A DNA stretch of 10,520 nucleotides from the NCBI GenBank assembly GCA_002449335.1, contig DKDL01000100.1, forward strand, positions 1,912 through 12,431. Reading direction: 5' to 3'. The notes under the pieces are model-generated. The model was not told the origin of the DNA, did no database searches, and saw only the letters and a program-made list of their open reading frames with translations. Below, in pieces: positions 1 through 7,261 of the stretch. The first letter of the stretch is position 1. Every line of letters starts with the position of its first letter. The DNA comes from Succinatimonas sp. UBA6849 (GTDB taxonomy: Bacteria > Pseudomonadota > Gammaproteobacteria > Enterobacterales > Succinivibrionaceae). The translations under genes were made by a program, and so were the position numbers.

Positions 1-1
1 G

Positions 2-1012
2 TTTTCTAATGATCCTATCTGCCAACTCTCAATTAAATTTCTATCTTTTGGCAAAGAGTATTTTTACTGTTTCAAATATGACAGCAAAAAAGAAGAATAC
101 CCTTATGAGTATTTCTCAGAAATTCAAAAAGATAAATACAATAATGAAAAGGAGATTTGTCTTTTTAAACGCGATTCTGAAAATACTGAGTACCACAGTT
201 CAGATCCTGATGTTGAAAAGATCATTCAATATGTATCACAAACAAATTTGCTGATTTATTCAATTGATTCTAGCAAATTTGAACTAATCTATAAGGTGAA
301 AGAAATTGTTCAAGAATTTGCCAACAAAATTGACATCGTAAATATGAACAATATTCCCATTCAGCATACTATTGATCTCCTAAAGAATAAAGATCGTTTG
401 CAACATAAAATCGTTGATTTTATTAAAAATGCAGATCTTTATTTAGATAATTTTGAGTATGTAACTCCGGATAAAATCGATATTCAAAAAGTTAACAGTC
501 CAGAAGAAAAAGCTCTTGATATTCCGTCTAAATTAGTAGATCAACTAAGTCTTGTTTCAACATATAAAGGAATTCACGTTCCAAGTATAATCTTTGATTC
601 AACAGGAACAAAAAAGATTGCAGCACTATCAAGCTATGTTATTGAAGCTTTAGGAAAAGGAAGAATACTTATTGTTGATGAGCTAGATAGTAGTATTCAT
701 TTTAAATTAACTAGAGCTATCGTATCTATGTTTAATAATGAACTCAATGATAAAGCTCAAATGATTTTTACCGTTCATGATATCAATTTAATGGACTGCA
801 AAAGATTGTTTAGAAAAGAACAAATATGGTTTGTGCATAAGGACAATCAAGGCATTTATTTGTATTCTTTAGCTGATTTTACTGCTCAAGATGGTGTAAG
901 AGACACCTCTGATATTGTCGACAAATACAAAAAAGGAACTCTAGGAGCGCTTCGAGAGCCAGAACTTATCAATTCCTTGTTAGAGATTAGCAAAGAAAAG
1001 AACAAGGAATAG
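2..1012 (+). CDS. AAA_21-type ATPase, AbiLi/RloA-like, 5'-truncated by window edge
   Basis: This is the C-terminal 336 residues of an ABC-like AAA ATPase of the COG1106/AAA_21 group, found in abortive-infection pairs such as AbiL and RloAB. The frame is open from base 2, so the gene starts left of the window; the first apparent start, a TTG at 248, has no ribosome binding site and lies inside the coding frame. The Walker A loop must be in the missing part. Visible are a signature-like STGTKK (about visible residues 200-205), a Walker B strand ILIVDELD with Asp at visible residue 226, and a switch histidine in FTVHD at about 259. The partner gene starts 2 nt after the stop, so the two are surely co-transcribed. 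The DNA is AT-richer than the housekeeping genes to the right, which fits acquisition by transfer. The family is clear; the phage-defence role is inferred from family members. Confidence 0.85.
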   Translation, partial: FSNDPICQLSIKFLSFGKEYFYCFKYDSKKEEYPYEYFSEIQKDKYNNEKEICLFKRDSENTEYHSSDPDVEKIIQYVSQTNLLIYSIDSSKFELIYKVKEIVQEFANKIDIVNMNNIPIQHTIDLLKNKDRLQHKIVDFIKNADLYLDNFEYVTPDKIDIQKVNSPEEKALDIPSKLVDQLSLVSTYKGIHVPSIIFDSTGTKKIAALSSYVIEALGKGRILIVDELDSSIHFKLTRAIVSMFNNELNDKAQMIFTVHDINLMDCKRLFRKEQIWFVHKDNQGIYLYSLADFTAQDGVRDTSDIVDKYKKGTLGALREPELINSLLEISKEKNKE

Positions 1013-1014
1013 AT

Positions 1015-1467
1015 ATGAGCTCTAAAAGAAAACTTCCTTTATTTTTATCTGCCCATAAAATTTGTATAGTTTGCGAAGGAAACGAAGAATACAAATATCT
1101 TAATAGACTTATAGATCTTAAAGTATGGAGTAATTCCTATAAAATATCCTTAGTTAATGCAGAAGGTAATGGTAATATTCCAGCTAGATATCAAGACTTG
1201 TATCAGAATGGTTCATACGAAATTGTTCTAATTTTTTGCGATACAGAAAAGAAGTCTAATGAACAGTATAAGGATATAAAAAGAAAAATTAACTTTATAC
1301 ATGGTATTGATACTGCATCTTCTTTAGTTATATTTTTTGGTAATCCTTGTACGATGCAAATTATATCAAAGCATTGGGTTGATGATAATTTAAAATCTCC
1401 AGCTAAAAAGCTTAATTCAGTTCGAATAGAAAAATGTACTAAGGTAAAAAATTATAAAGGAAGGTAA
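1015..1467 (+). CDS. RloB/AbiLii-like TOPRIM-type protein, truncated by in-frame stop
   Basis: This frame encodes 150 residues that look like the N-terminal and central part of RloB-like (AbiLii) proteins, the usual partners of AAA_21 ATPases in abortive-infection pairs. The first strand carries IVCEG with Glu21, followed by a second strand, LIFCDTE, with Asp76 and Glu78. This matches the spaced acidic residues of TOPRIM-fold nucleases. The segment FFGNPCTMQI (about 107-116) resembles a block I recall as conserved in this family. The ATG lies 2 nt after the ATPase stop, so translation is probably coupled. The frame ends at TAA 1465-1467, but the same frame then stays open for 61 codons. The natural protein was therefore probably about 212 residues, and this product lacks its C-terminal 29 percent. 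It may be inactive. The family call is from memory of the motifs, not a search. Confidence 0.75.
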   Translation: MSSKRKLPLFLSAHKICIVCEGNEEYKYLNRLIDLKVWSNSYKISLVNAEGNGNIPARYQDLYQNGSYEIVLIFCDTEKKSNEQYKDIKRKINFIHGIDTASSLVIFFGNPCTMQIISKHWVDDNLKSPAKKLNSVRIEKCTKVKNYKGR

Positions 1468-1653
1468 GACCAAATAGATCAAATTATGACTTGCATAACA
1501 TCAACTAATTATGCTGAAATGAAAAATAGAGTTATCAAACTTCCTAAAGATGATTCTATCTTAGGAAGTTCTAATTTTTCGACTTTATTAAAATATCTAG
1601 AGGATGATAACTGTGATTGGATAAGTAAGATTAATTCAGAATTAGATAAATAA
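1468..1653 (+). pseudogene. 3' remnant of the RloB/AbiLii-like gene after premature TAA
   Basis: Directly after the TAA at 1465-1467, and in exactly the same frame as the preceding gene, 61 sense codons run to a second TAA at 1651-1653. They encode a charged, soluble-looking segment starting DQIDQIMTCIT and including SSNFSTLLKYLEDDN and a final INSELDK. This is what one expects of the C-terminal third of an RloB-like protein. No indel is needed to restore the full gene. A single base change, for example GAA to TAA, explains the break; the ancestral Glu is a guess from relatives that I recall having an acidic residue before DQI. No good start codon with a ribosome binding site lies here, so separate translation is unlikely. 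Confidence 0.7.
1538..1579 (+). terminator. Terminator-like hairpin inside the stranded 3' part of the RloB-like gene
   Basis: AACTTCCTAA at 1538-1547 is the perfect reverse complement of TTAGGAAGTT at 1561-1570. After one bulged A, GAT (1549-1551) can pair with ATC (1558-1560), leaving a 6-nt loop. CTAA and then five Ts (1575-1579) follow on the plus strand. The shape is that of a weak intrinsic terminator, yet it lies inside what was coding sequence. Ribosomes that stop at 1465 would leave it uncovered and free to fold. It may instead be a chance palindrome. Confidence 0.4.
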
Positions 1654-1698
1654 TACACTCAATTCTGACAACAGATTCTGACACCAGACTTAGTTATA

Positions 1699-3324
1699 CT
1701 ATACAGTTTCATACAAGCTAAAAGCTCTTACCTTTGGATCTGAATTAAAGACAGCTGCGATTCTAATTAGTTCAGATTTTACAGGTATAATATTTCCATA
1801 ATCTCGAGACTTAATCTGCTCTACAGCTTCTTTTAGCTTTGTCTTGGATTCGTCAGCATTTTTAGCATACTTTAATTCAAATACGATTCTTCTGTGGTCT
1901 GTATCTACAATTAAATCGGCGCGACCTTTAGCTTCATGAACTTCACTTTTGGTCTCCATACCAGCGCCTGCTAAATACAGTCTTATGGAGTTCTGCACAG
2001 CAGCTTCAGATACAATAGGATAATTATCATAAGGTACTGAATGCATAATGGCGTTTAGAAGAGTAATGATGTCTTCAAATGAACCAATTTCAAAAAGGTT
2101 TTGACCTTTTTCATTGTCAACATTGATGTCATTATTAAAGACTTTTAAAGCTAATAAATGGGTTATAGCTTTGTGGATCTCTCCATTTGGTATTCCTAGA
2201 TATACTCGTGGTTTTAGTACTTTTAGCTCAGAACGTAAGGTTAAGTATCCTGTCTGACACATCAATACGTTCTGATTGATAGATGTTAATGAAGTTGGAT
2301 TGATAAAATCATTAGTTGGAACATTGATGAGATTATCTTTATCAAGGTAATCAAACGCATTTAGCTTATGAGTTTGAAGGTAGTTGGCTAATATGGATGG
2401 TAAACCACCATTGTCATACCAATACTCACCAAAGTACACAAAGTGATTATCTACAATGCTCTGAAAGAAATTATTTACAGACCATGTACAGAAGACTTTC
2501 TTTTTATAGAATTCATCAAAACAGTAGCCGTCATAGTTTTGAGCCAATTTATCAAGCATCGCTTCAATTTGGGTATCAGTGACACTCTTGACATCACAGT
2601 TACTCTCATAGGCTACAGCTAATTTTAGGTAATCTTGGTAGTAATCTTTAATTTCATCACGTGTAAAACCAATCATCTGAGAATAGGCATTGTAATTGGT
2701 TATGTCCTTGATGTTAGATCCTACAGAAAAAATTGAAACATCCTTTAATCTAGTGACTCCTGTAATGCCTAAGAACCTTATAGAATCTTGATCTTTGATA
2801 TTTGCATAAAAGCTTTTGATCTTTTCTTGAAATTCTTTATAAAGAGTTTCATTGTTGATGTTAGCAGTCATCTGACAATCGTATTCATCAATCAAGATCA
2901 CGATTTGACGATCTTCTAAAGACAATAGTTCTAAAAGATGATCTATAGAGTCCTCAGGTTCAGCTTTTTCTATATAGTTTTTGACGTCTATGCGTTTAGC
3001 AAATTCTGTGATTTTGGAATTAAGTTTATTTTTGAATGCTTCAACTGATTTCTTATCAAATTTCAAAAAATTTAGTCTTAAAACAGGATAGGTAGGCTCA
3101 TTCCATTTGTCATAAATATAGGTTCCCTTAAAATAAGGATCTACTCCTGTTTCAAATAAAGTGCCAATAGTATCCAAGGTAAGTGACTTGCCAAAACGTC
3201 TTGGACGAGAGATAAAAACTCTTTCTAATTTAATGAGCTCAAAGATATATTTGGTTTTATCTACGTAAATACAATTATTTCGATAAAAATTTTTAAATGA
3301 ACCAGTAGAGCTGATATCTTTCAT
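1699..3324 (-). CDS. AAA-ATPase-like / PD-(D/E)XK nuclease-superfamily protein
   Basis: The 541-residue protein has the architecture of the AAA-ATPase-like family (PF09820) with a C-terminal PD-(D/E)XK domain (PF08011). This group is common and often multi-copy in gut and rumen bacteria, and its role is not established. The N-terminus has the family entry motif YVDKT (20-24), the family's version of Walker A, RPRRFGKS (40-47), and Walker B, IVILIDEYD (141-149). The nuclease-like core is at the C-terminus: GRADL with Asp470, then FELK with Glu483 and Lys485, all needed residues being present. Length is normal and there is no break. The ATG follows a GAGG on the minus strand 9 nt upstream. The gene is transcribed alone and faces the RloB-like gene across 45 bp. 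A defence or mobile-element role is possible but not shown by the sequence. Confidence 0.88.
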   Translation of the reverse strand: MKDISSTGSFKNFYRNNCIYVDKTKYIFELIKLERVFISRPRRFGKSLTLDTIGTLFETGVDPYFKGTYIYDKWNEPTYPVLRLNFLKFDKKSVEAFKNKLNSKITEFAKRIDVKNYIEKAEPEDSIDHLLELLSLEDRQIVILIDEYDCQMTANINNETLYKEFQEKIKSFYANIKDQDSIRFLGITGVTRLKDVSIFSVGSNIKDITNYNAYSQMIGFTRDEIKDYYQDYLKLAVAYESNCDVKSVTDTQIEAMLDKLAQNYDGYCFDEFYKKKVFCTWSVNNFFQSIVDNHFVYFGEYWYDNGGLPSILANYLQTHKLNAFDYLDKDNLINVPTNDFINPTSLTSINQNVLMCQTGYLTLRSELKVLKPRVYLGIPNGEIHKAITHLLALKVFNNDINVDNEKGQNLFEIGSFEDIITLLNAIMHSVPYDNYPIVSEAAVQNSIRLYLAGAGMETKSEVHEAKGRADLIVDTDHRRIVFELKYAKNADESKTKLKEAVEQIKSRDYGNIIPVKSELIRIAAVFNSDPKVRAFSLYETV

Positions 3325-3398
3325 GTCTATTAACCTCAGATATTATTATCTTGATTGTATAGCATAATTTGATTCAATCATATATGTATGGTATTAAA

Positions 3399-4796
3399 TT
3401 ACATATAACTTTGAGCCAAAAGCTTTGGAAACTTCTTATGCTTAAATAGATGTCTTACTCTTGTTGAATAAATAAGGCATGCACTCAAAAGTGCAAAAAT
3501 AAAGCCAATCCAAATGCCATAAGCTTCAAGTTTTGTTGTAAACAATCCCCAAGCTAAGGCAAATCCTATAGGAATACCAACTACCCAATAGGAAACTATT
3601 GTTCCTATAAAGATCACCTTAGAGTCTTTAAATCCCTGTAGAACACCTAAAAAGAAACACTGTAAGGAATCAGGCAACATATAGATACAATTTAAGATCA
3701 TAAGATTTGATGCCATTGCAAGAACCAAAGGATCATTTGTATATAGTGAAGAAATATTCCTTCTAAAGATAAACACTAAAGTTGCATAGATAATAAATAA
3801 AGACAGGTTCAATGTAAGGGCAGTCTTAATTGAGATATATGCTTTAGACCAGTTCTTTGTGCCCATGCAAAAGGCAGATCTTATGGTAATAGTCATACCT
3901 AAACACATAGGTATCATAAAAATAAGACCAGATACATTCAGGGTAATTGAGTGAGCTGCAACCACAGTAGGACCAAATGGACTTAGAATAACAGCTGCAA
4001 CAGAGAAACAGGCTACCTCAATAGTTCTTGAGATACCAATTGGTAATGATAACTTTGCAAACTGCTTTAACAACTTGTAATCAAAACGTGATGATAAATG
4101 CTCTTTTGGCTTAAAACTCTTAAAGAACTTACCTTTTTTGATATAAACATACAGTAGAATTGCACATAAGATATTGATAAAACAGCTAGTAGCGCCACAA
4201 CCGACACCACCCATGGCAGGCATGCCAAATTTACCAAAGATAAAAATGTAGTTTAGAGGAATATCTAAAACTAACATTAAGATACCAAAGTACATGGTAG
4301 GCTTGGTGTAGCCTAAACCTTCAGCATAAGATCTTAAAATGTTATAGATTACTGTTGCAGGCAGTGATAATGACACAAAGTAAAGATAGCCAGTTGCAAC
4401 TTCAATCATCTTCTCATCTGAAGGCACATAAGCAAAGATAAGATGAGATAAAGCCAATAATACAGCTACAAGCACACCAACTACGGTACAGAATAAGAAC
4501 GCATTAAACAGGCTCTTTTCCATCAGGGTAAAATTTTTGCTAGGTAGAATATGAGATACAGTAGGGGTTACTGCGTATGCCATACCGGCTAAGAACAGGT
4601 ATGCAGGCCAGTAAAATGAACAGCCAATAGCCACACCTGAGATCTCAGTAGTACCAGCTAAACCTGCCATCACCGTATCCACTGTACCCATGCCGGTAGC
4701 ACATAATTGACCTAATAAAAATGGAATAAAAAGTCTTAATTGACTGCGTAATTCCTTTTTGTAAGCTACTGACTGTAAAAATTTTAGAATAGACAT
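3399..4796 (-). CDS. MATE-family efflux transporter, NorM-like
   Basis: The 465-residue inner-membrane protein has the length and about 12 hydrophobic helices of a MATE exporter, which expels cationic drugs or metabolites using a Na+ or H+ gradient. The first helix region reads GQLCATGMGTVDTVMAG, typical of the NorM subfamily, with Asp40 at the place of the conserved acidic residue of Vibrio NorM helix 1. Glu260 in the second half (ISRTIEV) matches the second conserved acidic site. GMPAMGGVGCGA (191-202) and VAAHSITLN (279-287) are further family blocks. The start codon has only a weak upstream GGTAAG. It lies about 21 nt beyond the hairpin ending metG, so expression probably depends on readthrough or on a promoter within the metG 3' end. 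Substrate cannot be told. Confidence 0.93.
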   Translation of the reverse strand: MSILKFLQSVAYKKELRSQLRLFIPFLLGQLCATGMGTVDTVMAGLAGTTEISGVAIGCSFYWPAYLFLAGMAYAVTPTVSHILPSKNFTLMEKSLFNAFLFCTVVGVLVAVLLALSHLIFAYVPSDEKMIEVATGYLYFVSLSLPATVIYNILRSYAEGLGYTKPTMYFGILMLVLDIPLNYIFIFGKFGMPAMGGVGCGATSCFINILCAILLYVYIKKGKFFKSFKPKEHLSSRFDYKLLKQFAKLSLPIGISRTIEVACFSVAAVILSPFGPTVVAAHSITLNVSGLIFMIPMCLGMTITIRSAFCMGTKNWSKAYISIKTALTLNLSLFIIYATLVFIFRRNISSLYTNDPLVLAMASNLMILNCIYMLPDSLQCFFLGVLQGFKDSKVIFIGTIVSYWVVGIPIGFALAWGLFTTKLEAYGIWIGFIFALLSACLIYSTRVRHLFKHKKFPKLLAQSYM

Positions 4797-4817
4797 TTAT
4801 CTTACCAAAGACAACAA

Positions 4818-4837
4818 AGCCGGTCCTAAGACCGGCT
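4818..4837 (-). terminator. Hairpin after metG, just upstream of the MATE gene
   Basis: AGCCGGTC (4818-4825) and GACCGGCT (4830-4837) form a perfect 8-bp GC-rich stem with a 4-nt loop. On the minus strand the stem is followed by TTTGTTGTCTTTG, a broken T-rich tract. It starts 20 nt after the metG stop, so it fits an intrinsic terminator of metG, probably leaky because the Ts are interrupted. A second, AT-only palindrome (AACTTA/TAAGTT, 4843-4858) overlaps the metG stop codon. Confidence 0.7.
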
Positions 4838-4856
4838 CTATAAACTTATTTATAAG

Positions 4857-6902
4857 TTAATGAATACGGTCACCGTTTTGAGCGCCTGAATCTACGCTAA
4901 GTAAGAATACCTCAGTAGCACCAGGACCTGCTGCTGTTACCATACCTTCAGATAAACCAAACTTCATCTGACGAGGCTTTAAGTTAGCAACTAAAACCAC
5001 CTTTCTGCCAATTAAAGACTTAGCATCAGGGTAAGCCTGCTTAAGACCTGCAAATACCTGTCTAGTTTCAAAGCCGATATCAACCTTTAGCTTTAGAAGC
5101 TTTCTAGCTTCCTTAACTTCTTCAGCTTCAACAATGGTACCCACACGAAGGTCGATCTTAGCAAAATCATCAATAGTGATTTCAGGAGCTAAAGGCTCGA
5201 TTCTGTCGTCAGCTTTCTTCTCATCGGACTTTTTAGCCTGTGCCTGAGCTTGCTTTAAATCCTCTTTTGAAGTCTCAATCATTGCATCGATCTGAGTCTT
5301 CTCAATACGATTGAATAGAGGCTTGAACTTGTTGATCTGATGATCTACTAAAGGATTATCAAGGGCAAAGAAGTCAAGTTTTGTATTTAAGAACTCTTCA
5401 GCATGAGCTGCAACTTCAGGTAGAACAGGCTGTAAGTAGGTGATTAAAGCTCTAAAGAGGTTGATGCCGTCAGAGCAAACCTTCTGTAACTTATCTTCCT
5501 GACCTTCCTGCTTTGCAATAACCCATGGAGCTTCAGCATCGATGTAGCGGTTAGCTTCATCAGCTAATGCCATAATAGTTCTGATTGCTTCAGCATAGTT
5601 GCGGCTCTCATAACCTTTGATTACGTCTTCACGAATTGCAGTAGCTTTCTTTAAGATCTCTGCATTATATGGAACTGAAGATAACTTACCGTCAAAACGC
5701 TTTGCAATGAAACCTGCAGTACGTGATGCAAGATTTACAACCTTACCTACGATATCTGAGTTTACCTTTGCCATGAAATCATCTAATGAAAGATCGATAT
5801 CAACAGCTGATGAGTTCATCTTTGAAGCAAAGTAATAACGTAAAGTTTCAGGCTTTAAGAATTTTAAGAAAGTCTTTGCCTTAATGAAGGTACCTTTAGA
5901 CTTTGACATCTTAGCGCCATTTACTGTTACATAGCCATGAACGTAGATGTGTGAAGGTAAACGCATCTGAGCTGCTTTTAAAGTTGCAGGCCAGAATAGA
6001 GAGTGGAAGTAAAGAATGTCTTTACCAATGAAATGATCCATCTCAATTTCAGAACCTTCTTTTACGAAATCTTCGTAGTTATCGCCAGTCTTTTCGCAAA
6101 AGTTCTTTAATGATGCCAAGTAGCCCATAGGTGCATCCATCCATACATAGAAGTACTTGTCATCAGTACCTGGGATCTTAAATCCAAAGTATGGAGCATC
6201 ACGAGAAATATCCCATGGCTTTAAGCCCTGTGAAAACCACTCTTCTAGCTTATTAGCCATCTCTGTCTGAATTACACCTGAATTCTTGATGTAATCGTGT
6301 AAGAACTCTTTAGCTTTTGGCAGATCAAAGAAATAGTGTAATGATTCTTTTAAAACTGGCTTAGCACCTGATACTACAGAGTAAGCATCCTTTAACTCAG
6401 TAGGTGAGTAGGTTGCACCGCAAACTTCACAGTTGTCACCATACTGATCTTTAGCACCACACTTAGGGCAGGTACCTTTAACGAATCTGTCTGGCAAGAA
6501 CATATTCTTTTCAGGATCGTATAACTGAGAGATGGTCTCTGTCTTAATGTAACCATTCTCTTTAGCTTTTTCATACATGTATGAAGAGATCTCATGATTC
6601 TCTTTAGAATGTGTTCTATAGTAATTATCGTAATTAACTAAGAAACCTTTTAAATCCTCAGCATGATCTTTTGAGGTAATTTCAATCATCTGCTCAGGGG
6701 TAATACCCATCTGACCTGCTTTAATCATTACAGGTGTGCCGTGGCAGTCATCACCACAAACATAGAATACTTTGTTGCCAATTGCTCTGTTAAAGCGTAC
6801 GAAAATATCAGATTGGATGTGCTCTAACATGTGACCTAAGTGAATAGGACCATTAGCATATGGCAGTGCGTTAGTAACAAACAGGGTCTTGTTCTTTGTC
6901 AT
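4857..6902 (-). CDS. metG: Methionyl-tRNA synthetase
   Basis: The 681-residue class I synthetase charges tRNA-Met with methionine in the cytoplasm; it is essential. The HIGH-type motif is HLGH (21-24) and the KMSKS loop is at 331-335. The zinc knuckle has four cysteines (C145, C148, C158, C161) spaced as in E. coli MetG, and ISQLYDPEK and the DQYGDNCEVCGATYSPTEL region match that enzyme very closely from memory. A charged Lys/Ala linker (about 543-572) leads to a complete C-terminal tRNA-binding (Trbp111/EMAP-type) domain from about 574, with DLRVGTI and the NLKPRQMKFGLSEGM block, so dimer formation is likely. The ATG is preceded by AGAGGG about 5 nt upstream. The gene is intact. A hairpin follows it, and a roughly 110-nt leader is likely. 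Confidence 0.98.
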   Translation of the reverse strand: MTKNKTLFVTNALPYANGPIHLGHMLEHIQSDIFVRFNRAIGNKVFYVCGDDCHGTPVMIKAGQMGITPEQMIEITSKDHAEDLKGFLVNYDNYYRTHSKENHEISSYMYEKAKENGYIKTETISQLYDPEKNMFLPDRFVKGTCPKCGAKDQYGDNCEVCGATYSPTELKDAYSVVSGAKPVLKESLHYFFDLPKAKEFLHDYIKNSGVIQTEMANKLEEWFSQGLKPWDISRDAPYFGFKIPGTDDKYFYVWMDAPMGYLASLKNFCEKTGDNYEDFVKEGSEIEMDHFIGKDILYFHSLFWPATLKAAQMRLPSHIYVHGYVTVNGAKMSKSKGTFIKAKTFLKFLKPETLRYYFASKMNSSAVDIDLSLDDFMAKVNSDIVGKVVNLASRTAGFIAKRFDGKLSSVPYNAEILKKATAIREDVIKGYESRNYAEAIRTIMALADEANRYIDAEAPWVIAKQEGQEDKLQKVCSDGINLFRALITYLQPVLPEVAAHAEEFLNTKLDFFALDNPLVDHQINKFKPLFNRIEKTQIDAMIETSKEDLKQAQAQAKKSDEKKADDRIEPLAPEITIDDFAKIDLRVGTIVEAEEVKEARKLLKLKVDIGFETRQVFAGLKQAYPDAKSLIGRKVVLVANLKPRQMKFGLSEGMVTAAGPGATEVFLLSVDSGAQNGDRIH

Positions 6903-7022
6903 TTTACCCTCTGGATATATAAAACTATGAACTTGTATATGTGCAGTTAATTGTTGGAACTTACATTAGTCTTAACTAGGTAAAGTAACCATACAGTCTG
7001 CAAAGGCTTTTTTAAGGGGATT

Positions 7023-7051
7023 GAATAAATTGCCTTAAATCTATTTGCCAA
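7023..7051 (-). promoter_or_regulatory. Candidate sigma70 promoter of metG
   Basis: On the minus strand a -35-like TTGGCA (7051-7046) is followed after exactly 17 nt by TTATTC (7028-7023). The -35 is close to consensus, the -10 is poor. It lies between the upstream terminator and metG, where a promoter is needed, and would give a leader of about 113 nt. Other AT-rich hexamers nearby could serve instead. Confidence 0.3.
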
Positions 7052-7106
7052 TTTTTAGTCTTAAATTGGATAATTCCTAAGAAAACTATCTACAAATAAA
7101 GACCTT

Positions 7107-7158
7107 AAAAAAAATCAATGCGCAATATTTTACTATATTTATAGCTTTATTGCGCATT
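7107..7158 (-). terminator. Strong intrinsic terminator of the EamA transcript
   Basis: AATGCGCAATA (7117-7127) and TATTGCGCATT (7148-7158) form a perfect 11-bp stem. The 20-nt loop can itself fold, since CTAT and ATAG within it pair. On the minus strand the stem is followed by GA and then eight Ts (the A8 run at 7107-7114). This is the textbook form of a Rho-independent terminator on the minus strand, and it lies about 104 nt past the EamA stop. No T run follows on the plus strand, so it works in one direction. Confidence 0.82.
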
Positions 7159-7177
7159 TATAACCTTTGTAAAACTA

Positions 7178-7210
7178 AAAATAGTCGTTAAGTAATGTTC
7201 TGACTATTTT
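7178..7210 (-). terminator. Second, weaker hairpin between EamA and its main terminator
   Basis: AAAATAGTC (7178-7186) and GACTATTTT (7202-7210) form a perfect 9-bp but AT-rich stem with a 15-nt loop. On the minus strand it runs into TTTTTAGTTTT. It could be a first weak terminator or a 3'-end stabilising structure for the EamA mRNA. The low GC of the stem keeps confidence modest. Confidence 0.4.
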
Positions 7211-7261
7211 GTGCAAAGAAAGGTAATTGATAATCGTTGTTTTCTTTAATGTCTTTTGCAA

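Larger units (their letters stand above)
6903..7261. other. 359-bp gap between the EamA gene and metG
   Basis: No gene is supported here. Read on the minus strand it holds, in order, a 9-bp inverted repeat, a strong terminator, a candidate metG promoter and the metG leader. The leader contains a small imperfect hairpin (about 6959-6986; TAGT pairs with ACTA and ACTTAC with GTAAAGT) of unknown meaning. I see no T-box or other riboswitch signature, as expected for a gammaproteobacterial metG. Confidence 0.6.

Noticed and set aside
9..254. 81-codon plus-strand frame at the left edge
   Set aside because: It overlaps in another frame the open, family-typical reading frame of the ATPase that runs unbroken from base 2 to 1012.
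1662..1683. Direct repeat ATTCTGACA at 1662-1670 and 1675-1683
   Set aside because: Only two 9-bp copies in a short convergent gap; no link to an insertion, att site or array could be made.
2397..2582. 61-codon plus-strand frame
   Set aside because: Antisense shadow inside the PD-(D/E)XK gene; no ribosome binding site and no recognisable product.
3325..3398. Promoter for the PD-(D/E)XK gene
   Set aside because: The AT-rich gap contains -10-like boxes such as TATACA but no -35 at correct spacing, so no site could be chosen.
5617..5835. 72-codon plus-strand frame
   Set aside because: Antisense shadow within metG.
6392..6595. 67-codon minus-strand frame
   Set aside because: Alternate frame of the metG zinc-domain region; the metG frame is clearly the coding one.
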